Positions 22,165 to 33,119 of a stretch of DNA of 64,000 nt are shown here, piece by piece. Position 1 is the first letter of the stretch. Every line of letters begins with the position of its first letter. Both the position numbers and the translations under genes were made by a program. The stretch is from Lepiota brunneoincarnata. Lineage: Eukaryota > Basidiomycota > Agaricomycetes > Agaricales > Agaricaceae. The stretch lies in contig JAEBUN010000005.1 in NCBI GenBank assembly GCA_023014365.1, positions 186,001-250,000 on the forward strand. The letters are read 5' to 3'. The notes beneath the pieces were generated by a model that was given only the letters and a program-made list of their open reading frames with translations, was not told where the DNA came from and ran no database searches.

Positions 22165-25100
22165 TTATTTACGGTAGGGTTGGCGGCGAGAACGACGTGG
22201 TTTCTTCATGGCTTTAAGAGAATGAATGACAGGTGTGTTTTCGTCGTTTCGGTCGAGTCCTTTGAGTCGTTTGTACTCCATTAAGAATGCTACGGCATCT
22301 CCTTCATCTTCCATTTCGGGGATAACTTGTCCATCCACGGTTTCAGGTCTGATTTCATTGGGTACCGATTTAAAGTGAGATTTGGGTTCCCAAGTATTTT
22401 CAGATTCGGGCCATCTGAGCCATTTGACTAGGTATTCAAGGCAGTTTCGTCATTTTCGGTGGTTTAATATGGCTTCGATTTTGTATACTTGTTTGCCTTC
22501 GACTGTAAGAGGTGGTGGTTGAACGTAATTGGGTCCATATGTTTCAGTTTTGGTATATGGCATGAGGAGTTGGGCGTGGAACACAGGGTGGATTTTCCAA
22601 CGTTTGGGAAGTTCGAGTCGATATGAAACAGGGAATAAAATGTCAAGGATGTGGAATGGTCTGAGACGTTTGGGGGCCATTTTGCGCGTGACATATGGGG
22701 TATTTAAGTTCTGGGCATCAAGCCAAACCATTTGATTTTCGTGGAATGGGGTAAACTTTGATTGGCGTCGATTTTCCATGTGTTTCATGGTGGTTTTGTG
22801 TGCGGTTTTGGCATTTCGGCGGTATAAGTCAATTAATTCCATGCGGTTGTTGACGGTGGGGGATTCGGTTTCAAGAAGAATGGTGGGAAGTGCTTTCGGT
22901 TGTATTCCCATGATGATCTCGAATGGCATTTGTTTTCGTAAGGCGTGTGGTTGGCTGTTGTATGCAAATTCGAGGATGGGAAGGGCTTGTGACCAATTTT
23001 CGGGATGATGCGAGCAGAAAATGGAGAGGTATGCCTGGGTTTCCTGGTGTGAACGTTCGGTTGCTCCATCTGCTTCTGGGTGGTAGGCTGTGGTCATCGC
23101 TGGAGTTATTTTGAGTCGTTCCAACAGTTTCTGGAATGATTGCGCAGTGAAATGTGGGTTGCGATCGGATATGATACGTTCGGGTAGGCCATAATGCGGG
23201 TAAACTTTGTTGAGAATGATGTTGGCTATATCATCAGCGGTCGCGGTTTTGTTGGTAGGGGTGAGAATTACCCCCTTCGAGAGTCCATGGTCCACAATGG
23301 ACAGAATCAAGTCAAAACCTGCAGAGGGAGGGAGGTCGGTGATGAGATCCATCGCAATCTGGGCGAATGGGCAGTTCGACTCAGGTGCAGGGATAGGGGT
23401 AAAGGCAGGCTTGGCAGGGTGGCAGTTAATTTTAAACTGTTGACAGTTGGCACATCCCTTGACATAATCATGTGTGAAACTGGCCATACCGGGCCAGTAG
23501 AAATCACGCTCCAATGTGTGAAGGGTTGTATCAATACCGGGGTGTCCCGCGGTGGGAGAATTATGATATTTCCATATGATACGTTGGTGGAGTTCAAGGT
23601 CTTCCAGTGGTACGGTTCTACCATCGTAGGTAACAATTAGACCTTTTGGGGTTTGTGTCACGGAATACTGGGAATCCGTCGGGGTGTAAGGGGCGGACAA
23701 GAGGGCAGTAATTTGTTTGGTGGTATGTGGGTTGTAGGTATTATGGCAGAGGATATTGTCACGGGTTTCTTGGTCGATGGTGTTGATAAATATGGATTCG
23801 GGTAAGACGGTCACGGACTTGTTGTCTTCGTCTTCATCGGGGACATGATCGGGGCGTCGGGAGAGAGCGTCAGCGGCTGGTATTTTTGTACCAGGTACAT
23901 GCTCTATTTGGAGATTAAAGTGGGAGAGGAATTGATGCCAGCGGGCCTGGCGTTGGTTTATGTCCTGCGGTTTCTTCCAGTAAGTAAGATTTTGATGATT
24001 GGTACAAACTTTAATGGGGAATGGTCCTCCTTCTAGGTAATGATGCCATTCTCCTAGGGCGTGGATTATGGCGAGTAATTTGCGGTCATGAATATCGTAG
24101 TTACGCTTGGCAGGTGTAAGGGTTTTCGATAGGAAAGCCATGGGGTGACGTTGATTATTAATATCGGTTTGATAAAGTACGGCTCTGGTCGCGTATTTCA
24201 AAGCGTTGCATTCGATTTCAAACGGTTTTGATTAGTCAGGCATTGTAAGTACGGGTTGTTTTGAAAATTGAAGTTTTAAAGCATCAAACGAGTCTCAACA
24301 TTCATCGGTCCATTCGAATAGTTGTTTGGTCAACATAAGAGCGTTAAGGGGTCGGGCAATAGCAGAATAACCATGAATAAACTTCCGATAGAAGTTGCAG
24401 AATCCTATAAATTTACGGACGTCTTTAGTACATTTCGGTACAGGCCATTGGGCGATTCCGGCTAGTTTGACGGGGTCCATTTTGATTTTATCGGGCGTGA
24501 TGATCATACTGAGGTATTCCATGCAGTCGCGATAGAATTCGCATTTCTTGGTCTTGAGATAGATGTCGTTCAAGGCCAAACACTTGAGAACTTCTTCCAT
24601 AATGTGGTCGTGCTCTTCTTGGGTACAAGCGAAGATGAGAATATCGTCCATATATACGACAATTCCTCCTTTATGGATTGGGGACGCTAAGATATTGTCC
24701 ATAAATGCCTGGAAAGCCACAGGGGAGTTACACATTCCAAAGAACATGATGGTCAGTTCGAATAATCCAAGCGGGGTGTTGAATGCACCTTTCCATTCGT
24801 CTCCTTTCTTGATGCGAATGTTATTATATCCGGCACGGATGTCGAGTTTGGAAAATATACAGGCTCCTTTGAGTTTATCCATTATCTCGGTAACCATCGG
24901 AATTTGGTATGCGTTCTTGACTGTATGTTTGTTGACATAGCGGTAGTCTTGACAGGGGTGAAGTGAGCCATCCTTCTTATCGACAAAGAAGAATGGGGAG
25001 GCCATCGGGGATTTTGACGGATGGATGTAGCCTTTACGGAGGTTTTTGGATATGAATTCCTTCAAAGAGTTGTCCTGATTCGGGGAAAGTTTATAGGCTT

Positions 25101-26526
25101 TCATTGCGACGGGTTTGAATTCAGGTTTTAATTTGATAACGTGGTTGTAAGATCGTCGGGGAGGGAATTGTTTGGCAGCCTTTTTGCTGAAACGACTCAA
25201 CCATCGGTGGAATTGGCGGGGAACTTTTGTAGTGGGGTCATTGACCTTTTTGTCTCCGTGTTTAATTGCAAGTTCTGTAGCCTGACTAGTTCGGTTGATC
25301 TCGAGCTCGACATGAGCAAGTTCAGCAGGCGTACTAATGATCTGACGCATCTCGGACTCTAGAGAGAACTCTTCATAGTCCTCATCGAGGAGAGGTTCAT
25401 AGATCGGTTCATGCGGGATGTAGGAGAATTTTCCTTCAGGGTCGAATGCGTTTAGTCGGTCCATGGCAAGGGTGGCGATATTGATCGGGCGGTTGTTGTA
25501 CATTAAATATTCAGGGTGGTGGTTGCGCTTCTTCTCTTTTCTCCATTGGAACGTACAGCGTTTCCAATCGATCTTCGGATTGACTTCATTAAGCCATGGG
25601 AAACCAAGAACCATTGGTTTCAATCCTGTTGCTGTGACATAGGCGGTGATGGGAGTTAATCGACCATCAATTATTGTGTGGAAGGTAGAGTAGTGGGTAA
25701 TCATTCCGTTCAAGTTGTTTGATCCATCGAAATTGCGCATACTGATTGCTTGGGGAAGTTCTTGCTTCCATAGATGGTGCTCGGTGACGAAGTCGTCTGA
25801 TATGAAGTTTCCTTGAGCTCCGGAGTCAAGGAGGGCGATAAGCGGGACGTCTTTTTGTTTTCTCAGGCTCTGCACCTTTAAAGGAAGATATATGGATTTA
25901 TTGTTTGAAGTAGATGCAAGAGTTACAATATTACAAGAGAGAGGGGAACTGGGAGGGGCTGGCATCGAACAGACCTCCGAATTAAAAATTTGCGAATGGC
26001 TGCATAGTCGGGTCTTTGGACCAAGTCTCGTAGACTTCAACAGCTTCGGTTTCGGGAATAGATTTGATGATGGAATGGATTTTAAGGGAAGCGTTTCGTA
26101 TATTAGTCGCTTTATTGGTTTTCGGTTGCGGTCGGGCGACATTAGGACAGATGCGGGAAATGTGGCCGGGTTTAAAGCATCGGAAACATAAGCCTTTCTT
26201 GTAGGCGCGTTTTTCTTCGGGTGTAAAGACGGTGTTGATATCAATGTCGTCATTGTGGGGGAAATGATCCGGTTGGTCTTCTTCGGCTTCTTCATGATTG
26301 GGATGCGGATCACTGGGGATATTAAAAGAAGGGTAATATTCGGGACCTTCATTAAGGTACGTGTTGTTGATCTCCATAGCGTTTGGATCACGCGATGGGT
26401 GGAATTGGTAATGACGATTCGGTCCAGTATAGGACAACTGTTGCTGTGGTTTTCGATATGGTTGTTGCGTACGGCGGTAGTTACTGGCGGGAGCGGGGCG
26501 TGGACGGAATCCTGGGCGCGGTCCAA
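22165..26526 (-). pseudogene. Gypsy-1 pol: protease, reverse transcriptase, RNase H, integrase, chromodomain
   Basis: One reading frame covers the whole polyprotein, with in-frame stops near 24295, 24232 and 22450. In order: aspartic protease LIALLDSGAQGNFIS; reverse transcriptase with FSKLDIRAGYNNIRI and the active-site YMDD; RNase H region (LAIIHALGEWHHYLEG); the H2C2 zinc segment HNSPTAGHPGIDTTLHTL with CANCQQF; integrase with catalytic D in AMDLITDLP, D in IISDRNPHF and E in GATERSHQ; and a chromodomain-like end with YLVKWLRWPESENTWEP. The stop at 22450 is a TGA directly before the chromodomain, consistent with a CGA-to-TGA change. The first part of the frame overlaps gag and may not be translated. 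Confidence 0.88.
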
Positions 26527-27585
26527 GGATTGTAGAAGCGGTGCACCAATTGTGATCGATTTGGATAGCGCGACGATACCATTCGTTTATGGTGTTAGGC
26601 GGGTTTGGGTCGGTGAGAATCTTGTAAGCGAGGTTCTGGTTGATGATGTTTTGGAATTTTTCTATAAGGGCGCAATCTTTGCAGAGTCCTGAACGATGGA
26701 CGAGAGTCTTAAACTCTGCGATGATGTCTTTGACGTTACGGGATCCTTGACGGAGGGTGTTGAGATCGTGGAATGCCTGGGAAGGGACATTGACGGGTGA
26801 GAATGCTTTGGTGAATTCTTCGATGAGTTCTTCATACAATCCGGGGGTGAATACTCCCCAAATTTGTTTGGACTGGAAATATTGGTTTTTCCAGTTGCTG
26901 GCTTCTCTGGATTTAAGCAGGGATAAGAAAAATACAATCTTCTTATTGTTGTCATAATAGATGTCGGCGTTACCATAGAGGTAGAGTGCTACGGAATTAA
27001 TGAATTCTTGAAAGTTCTTGTGGTTGCCATCGAACGGTGTTGGTTTCTCGAACAATAGTTCTTTGTAGCCATTATGCTGTGGTTGTGGTGACGGTGGACA
27101 GGGTGGACCCTGTGGTGGTCCAGGCAGTCTGCCAGCGGGTCTCCCATAGTTTTGGACATGGATTCAGAGGGAGGGGAAGGTGGTGGGAAAGGTTGCAGAT
27201 TATGGGGAAGTTGATACTGTCCGGGTTCAATCTGACAGATGGGAAAGCGTAAAGGACCTCCTGTACTTGTGGTTGCTTCTAGCAGACCAAAGGGGAGTCG
27301 AGGTGGTTCGACAGGTGACGGTTCAGTAATCTGGGTGGCTACCTGAAGGGTGGTATCCACTGGTTTGGGCGGGGTTGCGTATACGGGTTGGTCGGACTCA
27401 GGAGAAGACGAAGGCACATGAAAAGAAGGAGTAGGGCGAGGAGTAGATGGAATGGCACGTGGGGTAACAGACGGTTGAGAGGGTCCTGGAGATCCAGAAC
27501 CAGTTTGAGAGATACGAGGGTTAGGATGGTCTGTCCTGGATTTGAAATAACTACCCGTGGTGGGCAACAATATCTTTTCTGGCAA
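25982..27585 (-). pseudogene. Gypsy-1 gag
   Basis: The open frame 25982-27055 is gag: a capsid-like region (FEKPTPFDGNHKNFQEFINS, later EFTKAFSPVNVPSQAFHDL) and a zinc knuckle CFRCFKPGHISRIC (CX2CX4HX4C) near the C-terminus. An upstream frame (27585-26989) supplies a Pro/Ser-rich N-terminus but reaches gag only through a frame change near 27100, so either an indel is present or the true start is inside. The gag product would package the element RNA in cytoplasmic particles. Confidence 0.8.
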
Positions 27586-27836
27586 AGAGAAACCTCTGAG
27601 AATTTAAGATCCGCTAAGATGTTCGACAAGACGAATGAGGAATCTGAGAACCTATAGAGACGCTGGGGTGCAAAGGTTCAGAAGAACAACAGCCGGAGTT
27701 CTTCGGGGTGAGGACCATGTCAGATGCTCGAATAGACAAGCGATGATCCTCAACAGATTACGGTTCTGTCTAGACCTCACAGTTAACGGTACTGTGCAAA
27801 CCAAGGAGGGTGAGAAGAGAGAAGAGAGGCAATGAG

Positions 27837-27848
27837 TAGCTTTGTCTT
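27837..27848 (-). promoter_or_regulatory. Gypsy-1 primer-binding site, self-priming type
   Basis: One base inside the 5' LTR the minus strand reads AAGACAAAGCTA. This is an exact 12-nt complement of TAGCTTTGTCTT at the predicted mRNA 5' end (27966-27977). No tRNA 3'-end complement (TGG start) is present. This is the layout of the Tf1/sushi group, in which the transcript's own 5' end folds back and primes. Confidence 0.7.
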
Positions 27849-27849
27849 T

Positions 27850-28199
27850 TGTTACGCTGGTTAGGCATCTGCAAGGTTCAATGCGATTAACGACAAGTTA
27901 ACCGTTGAATAATGCAAGCAAGTCAAAGACAATGTCAATGAGCAGGAACAAATACAATGTATAATAAGACAAAGCTAGAGATTACAAGTAATATCTAGGT
28001 CTATATATACTGCTAAGACAACTGACATGTGATAAAGAGGAAATCACATGCGAATGGGTGAAAATCACAAGCCAAGGGAGAACTAATTAAAGATGGGCGG
28101 TGGCATGTGATAAGTAAATATAACTGGGCGCTGACAACGGGCGGTGACATGTGATAAGTAAAATAGGTGGTCAGGCATGCTAAAGGGAAAATGGTAACA
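27850..28199 (-). repeat. Gypsy-1 5' LTR
   Basis: A TATA box (TATATATA on minus) lies at 28002-28009. The predicted transcript start is about 27977, 32 bases downstream. The sequence TAGCTTTGTCTT at 27966-27977 is the complement of the primer-binding site. Confidence 0.9.
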
Positions 28200-28204
28200 G
28201 TACT

Positions 28205-28397
28205 CTGAGAAGAAAGTAGATAATGATGAACCAACAGATCTGACCTCTGACACATATGGAGACACCAAGAGAGTGGATAGCAGCAATGAAGAGGAAGCCA
28301 TGAAGATAGGATTGGGAGAAGGAGAATATGAGTCAGAGGAAAGCAATGGAACATCACACAGCAGTAGAATGGAGAACAAGGACAATGACTCATTGTA
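28205..28397 (+). mobile_element. Right part of the split LTR-like element (family X)
   Basis: This continues the acidic frame after Gypsy-1 (TDLTSDTYGDTKRVDSS, then EYESEESNGTSHSS), matching the frame at 31274-31546. At TA (28396-28397) it is interrupted by a MITE, after which the similarity to the family X copy is lost. Confidence 0.6.
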
Positions 28398-28609
28398 CAG
28401 TGGGTTAAAACACTGTCCTAATGTTTTCACTATTTGGAAAGATCAGCCAACAGGAGACCAAGGTGATTATGTAAATACTTGAAAAATGAAGTATGGTAAT
28501 ATACCATATTAGAATTCCAAATCTGTTTAAACCACATAATTTGTCCAAGAAATAATGAATTAATTCATTATTTAAAATATTAACTCATTGGGACAGTTTT
28601 TTGACCCTT
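28398..28609. mobile_element. MITE with Tc1/mariner-like ends
   Basis: About 212 bp. The ends CAGTGGGTTAAAACACTGTC and GGGACAGTTTTTTGACCC are imperfect inverted copies flanked by TA. The termini resemble the sequence CAGTTTTGTGGGTCACTG at 45173-45190, so both may be moved by related transposases. Confidence 0.65.
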
Positions 28610-28611
28610 TA

Positions 28612-28830
28612 TGGTATCAGAATTCCCATCAGAAGGTCTTATATACAGTACATCTTTCTCTTACTGTCAAATGTCACTCTGAAATGATCAGAAGTGTACA
28701 TCAGAAGGACTATTAATAGTTATGATCCACTTTGACTCAGTATGACTCATAGTTACTTAGGTCCAGATATATATAGTAAGAACATAGCTACATGGGCCTT
28801 AAGAATTTGCTGCACACAGTACTGCACACT
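28612..28830 (-). repeat. Degenerate LTR fragment related to Gypsy-2
   Basis: Pieces such as TGTCACTCTGAAA, ATCAGAAGTG and TTGACTCAGTATGACTCA occur in the same order as on the minus strand of the Gypsy-2 LTR (about 35050-35290). No second LTR is near, so it is an old solo or truncated LTR. Confidence 0.55.
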
Positions 28831-29015
28831 GCTATCACCCTACCACACATTACCACCATGCTACTGTGATATTGCTGCCACCTTGCTGTGACAGAACTGT
28901 CACTTTACTGCACATTACAGCACATTGCCACCATCTTACCATGATACCACTGTCACTTTACTGCACATTACCACACATTACTGCCACATTACTGTGACAT
29001 TGCTGTTATTGAGCC
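28830..29015 (+). repeat. Low-complexity repeat of CACATTAC / ACTGTGACA units
   Basis: Short motifs such as TTTACTGCACATTAC and TACTGTGA recur irregularly. It is a diverged simple repeat next to the left end of the DDE transposon. Confidence 0.6.
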
Positions 29016-30911
29016 TTGAGCATATCCCAATATAAGGTATGTCTCACCCAGAACTGGCTCAATCACATGATCCAAGTGTGACACTGAGTGACTCTTTGGC
29101 AGGGGATAGGTACAAAATCTCTTATGCCATCTGCAAACACTTGTTTGAGGAGAAGTTAAAACCACAGATTTATGGAGAATTACTATATCTACAACTCTGT
29201 GGTTTTGAAATTTTGATTTATGTCTTTTATCTAGAGTTATTAGACAAACGCCATGAGTTGTCCAAATTAGGCAGGAACTATAATTAACACATCACCATGT
29301 CATACTGAGGATTTACAGGTCAAATCTTGCAAAAACAAGCATAAAAATATGTCAAAATGAAAGAAATACAACATTGGCAACCTTGGGTGCTGGGCTGTTT
29401 CCAAAAAGCCAAAGAAAACCCATGAAAATGCAGATAACTCTAATAAAGAGAATGTGAGAGTACATTTGGTTGCTTCTGGCTGTAAAATCTGTATGAGGGC
29501 TTATTCCCAGGTCAGATTTATTTAGGGACTCATCAAATCCTCGACCTGTACAGTTAACAAGCACATTCCTGCACCAGAAAGTCCACCAGAAACACCTAGC
29601 AATGAGAATGAGTTTGATGGGGGCTGGGAGCATGACTATGAAGAGGGAGGGCCTCAGATGAGCTTTGATGCAATTGAATGCAATGAAGATGAAAGCAGCA
29701 ATGGTCAGGAATGTATAGAGGAGTCCTTGGGCACTGAATGTCAACATACCAAGCAGGGGAAATTTATTTTCCCTCTGACACCTAAAGAAGCCTATCAGGC
29801 ATACCTTGACATTGGAAAGATCCTAAAACCACACTAGAGAGATGGACAGGGCTTCATTGATCCAGGAATTGGCTCCATTACACAAACACTGTTACCAGCA
29901 GATGCAGCACTTCTGTTACACCTACTGGAAGATGCAGTCTGAGCCAGAGCAGGAGCAGTTGAGCTGGAGATTGGCTTCAAAGATGTCAGCAGAGTACTTC
30001 CAGAAGGGTACATACCTTGCTCGAAACTTGAGGAGCTGGGTCCATGCATTTATCAAAGATCCAGAATATGTTCCAGAACACCACCAGAAGGGATCTGCAG
30101 GTTGCTCAGCAATCGACAATGAAGACTTTGCTCAGGAACTACACCTCTATCTCCAAAGTATTGGAGAGTATTGTACTTTGGATGATCTCATCAAGTATAT
30201 TGCACAACCAGAGGTATTGGAGAAGCTTGGGGGGACAAAGACAATTTCAAGACAGTTAGCAGATCGGTGGATGAAGATAATAGGGTACTGGTGGATCCCT
30301 CAGCCCCAGGGACAATACTCAGATGGGCATAAACGTCCAGATATTGTTCAATACTGTGATCAGGTTTTTCTTCCTGCAATGGCTGCTCTTGAAGAAAGGA
30401 CATGGAAGTGGGGAAGGGATGGATGAGCAAGTACCTCAGTACTGCCACCTGGGGAGCATCCTGTTATACTCTGGTTTCAAGATGAGAGCATTTTTTATGC
30501 TCATGATCGATGCAAGAAGGCATGGGTTCATAAGTTAGCAACAGCCAAACTATATACCAAAGGAGAGGGACATTCACTAATGGTCTCTGACTTTGTGTCA
30601 GCTGACTATGGATGGCTTTGTTCACTGGATGGAATGGAGAGTGCATGGGTACTGTTCCAACCAGGAAAGAACTGTGATGGTTACTTTGACAATGAGCAAA
30701 TACATGAACAAGTTCAGGCTGCGATGGACATCCTTGAAAAGTATTATCCAGATGAAAACCATGTTCTGGTTTTTGACAACACAACTACCCACTGGAAACA
30801 AGCAGACCATGCAGTATCTGCCACCAAGATGCCCCAAGGTCCCTCAGCTAAATTCTTTGTTGAGGTGTTGGTCCAAGATCCTGATACAGGCAAACCTGTC
30901 TATGGGTCTGA

Positions 30912-31625
30912 TGTTATGATCTGTGCTCCTTCTGTATCTGAGGATAACTGGAGACGGCCTTCAATCACTCTACAAGGTGTCCGAAGATGGTTGGCCTTGC
31001 AGAGCTTAGTGGATTGTGCTCAATGAAATAACAAGGGAACACTGCCAAGTTAAGGCAGAGAGGGTTAACTGACCGCTGTGAACAAGATTAAAGCTTGAGG
31101 CTTTAATCTTTACTTGTACAGGCCTTATATACTTATGAGATACTATATACTCGTTATAGGTTATTGGGCTGTTCTACTTGTCCTGTGCAGTCTTGACCAT
31201 GACGTGCATCCTTGCTGATAGCATCCTATTGTTATTTATATATTACAATGAGTCAGTGTCCTCGTTCTCCATTCTACTGCTGTGCGATGTTCCATTCGCT
31301 TTCCTCTGACTCATAATTCTCTTCTCCTGATTCTATCTCCATGGGTTCTCTTCCATTCTCACTCTCCATTCTCTTGGTGCTTCCATCCATATCAGAGGTT
31401 GGATCGGTTGATACATGGCTATCTTCTTTGTCCTCAGGGTATTCCAGAATATCCTCTGGAGTTATCTCCATTCCTGCTTCTCTAGCCAGGTCCTGCATGG
31501 TGTTGTAGTATTCCCCTTCTTTGTCCTCATATTCCTGCGCTTGCAACTGGTCTGTGGTCTCCTGTACCCATCTTGTAAAGTTGAATAATTGTTCTTGTTC
31601 CTCTCAGTCCAGACTGGTCATAACA
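30912..31625 (-). mobile_element. Solo LTR-like element (family X) inside the DDE transposase
   Basis: 714 bp, ends TGTTATGA...TCATAACA, flanked by a perfect 5-bp target duplication TCTGA (30907-30911 and 31626-31630). TG..CA ends and a 5-bp duplication are typical of LTRs. On the minus strand a GTATATAAGG TATA-like box lies near 31130. It contains the acidic frame 31274-31546, also seen in the copy split by Gypsy-1. No internal retroelement region is present. Confidence 0.75.
31274..31546 (-). CDS. Acidic ORF inside the family X element, unknown function
   Basis: This 90-residue frame is rich in Glu, Asp and Ser (EYYNTMQDLAREAGMEITPE, ENYESEESEWN). The copy at 20424-20606 plus 28205-28395 has the same frame with many substitutions but still no stop after EYEDEE, so the frame has been kept in two diverged copies. 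It may be part of a captured gene or a gag remnant. No domain is recognised. Confidence 0.4.
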   Translation of the reverse strand: MQAQEYEDKEGEYYNTMQDLAREAGMEITPEDILEYPEDKEDSHVSTDPTSDMDGSTKRMESENGREPMEIESGEENYESEESEWNIAQQ

Positions 31626-32448
31626 TCTGATGGTAGATGGTTGAAGCAAAGGTCCCACATGTCAAATGGAAGATTCTCGGATGGAAGTGAGCCAGATTTC
31701 TACTTCCCTGAAGGACATGAGTTGGCAGGTCAATTCAAGGGAATGGCACAAATTCTTGTTGAGCATGGATACAAGATTGGTGGAAAGAGGGCACAATGTG
31801 GAAAGAAATTTTCTGACCATCCAACAGGTTCAGTTACCTGCTGTTGCTGAAGGATGCCCTACAACGAGCCTGATTTCAGCAGTGTTCTTTCTGCTCTTGA
31901 AGAGGATTGCAAGGGCCTGGAGTTTTCAGGTTCTATTTCTCCCCAAGTTCCACTGTGAACTCAATTTTATTGAACAGTGCTAGGGATATGCAAAACTGAT
32001 ACTACTAGACATTTCCATTATCATCAAGAGAAGACATTCTTGAAAAAAATGTCATAGAAGCCCTTAACCAAGTATCTATTTTAGCCATGTGTAGGTGAGT
32101 ATACCAACATCTTTTCAGGATTGCTCTTGACATAATTGTAGGTTCTCAATATGATCATCTCATTTCATGAATGCTTACCAGCTTGGACTCAACAGTAGAC
32201 AGGCAGCATGGGCAGCAAAGAAATTCCATGGCCATCACATTATCCCAGAAGATATTTTGGTTGAATTTGATGTTGAGCTTTGTATTTTAGCTTAACTGTC
32301 TCTATTCATGGTGTATTTCACTGGTTTCTATGTTTTTGAATCCTCCATCCAAGTCAATTAATCATATGGATGTGCACTAATCACCTGACTGCATCACAGT
32401 GTGACCTCAGCCATGTGATTGAGTCAGTTCTGGGTGAGACATACCTTA

Positions 32449-33075
32449 TGTTGATGGGTATCTTGGACCATAATCAATTTATTACATGATAACTCTCATA
32501 AATCATTTTTATTTCTGAGCTCCAGATATATATTGATGGGTACCTTGAACCATAATTTATTTATTACACAATAACTCTCATAAATCATTGTTAATTCTGA
32601 ACTTTAGGTAATATATGTTGACAGGTACATACCTTGAACCATAATTAATTTATTACATGATAACTCTCATACATGATTTCTATTTCCGAGCTCTAGATAT
32701 ATGCCAACAGGTACCTTAAACTATAATTAATTAATTGCATGATAGCTCTCATATGATTTTTGATTCTAAACTTCAGATACATAATACTGTGGTAGGTTGG
32801 TAGGTCAGGTAGGCAACAAGCTCAGACAGTCACATCAGTCACTGTGTTCCCACCAGCAAATACTCAAACTCCAATGTTGATACATCATTCTACTGTAATA
32901 TATATAATAATTGGGCCAGTATAGAGTGAGATAGAAGTGTTTGTCCAAGCTTATCACCCATCTGACCTACCAACCAACGACAGTATATGCTGATGTGTAC
33001 CATTATTTAATTATTTGAAAAATAAATCTCATAAGATATTTTTTAACTTCCAAACTTTAGGTAATATATTTATGT
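32449..33075 (+). repeat. Tandem array of about 85-95 bp units, interrupted by a MITE
   Basis: Units share TGGGTACCTTGRACCATAAT, then TTATTACATGATAACTCTCATA and an AGATATATR end. About four units precede 32785 and one more follows 32985. The MITE at 32787-32983 sits between them. Confidence 0.8.
32787..32983. mobile_element. MITE inserted in the tandem array
   Basis: 197 bp, flanked by TA. The ends CTGTGGTAGGTTGGTAGGTC and GACCTACCAACCAACGACAG are inverted copies. The repeat array continues in register on the other side, which fixes the borders. Confidence 0.8.
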
Positions 33076-33119
33076 GGGTATTTTTCATAAAATTGATTAT
33101 TATGGTACATATAAGCAAA

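Larger units (their letters stand above)
20612..28199 (-). mobile_element. Gypsy-1, a Ty3/Gypsy chromovirus-type LTR retrotransposon
   Basis: The element is 7,588 bp, bounded by two 350-bp LTRs beginning TGTTACGCTGG and ending AAATGGTAACA (as read on +), and flanked by a perfect 5-bp target duplication GTACT (20607-20611, 28200-28204). Reading on the minus strand the order is 5' LTR, primer-binding site, gag with one zinc knuckle, protease, reverse transcriptase, RNase H, integrase, chromodomain-like tail, a third ORF with two zinc knuckles, polypurine tract and 3' LTR. The LTRs differ at five positions, all CpG. Pol carries in-frame stops, so this copy is probably inactive. Confidence 0.93.
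29842..31983 (+). pseudogene. DDE transposase, split by an LTR-like insertion
   Basis: A helical N-terminal region (ELAPLHKHCYQQMQHFCYTY; ISRQLADRWMKIIGYWW) precedes the catalytic domain. The three acidic residues can be assigned to ILWFQDESIFYAHD, VLVFDNTTTHW and FHCELNFIEQC. SADYGWLCS is a further family-typical block. The frame has one TGA at 30424 and a TAG replacing Trp just after NFIEQC. At 30911 the frame enters the inserted element; it resumes at 31631 (GRWLKQRSHMSNGRFSDG) if the insertion and one TCTGA copy are discounted. The same protein family is common in mushroom genomes, from memory. It would cut and join its own TIRs; this copy is dead. Confidence 0.75.
29035..32446 (+). mobile_element. 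Tc1/IS630-like DDE transposon
   Basis: Terminal inverted repeats AGGTATGTCTCACCCAGAAC (29035) and its complement (ending 32446) agree for about 35 bp with one mismatch, and both are flanked by TA. Inside is one transposase gene in the + direction (29842 to about 31983), interrupted by an LTR-like insertion at 30912-31625. TA target choice and the Tc1-like catalytic spacing fit this superfamily. Confidence 0.8.

Noticed and set aside
30912..31625. A spliceosomal intron in the DDE transposase
   Set aside because: Borders are TG...CA with a 5-bp direct duplication and not GT-AG, so it is an insertion.
28830..33075. Possible CRISPR-like array from the spaced repeats
   Set aside because: The repeats are diverged tandem units without unique spacers, in a eukaryotic transposon region.
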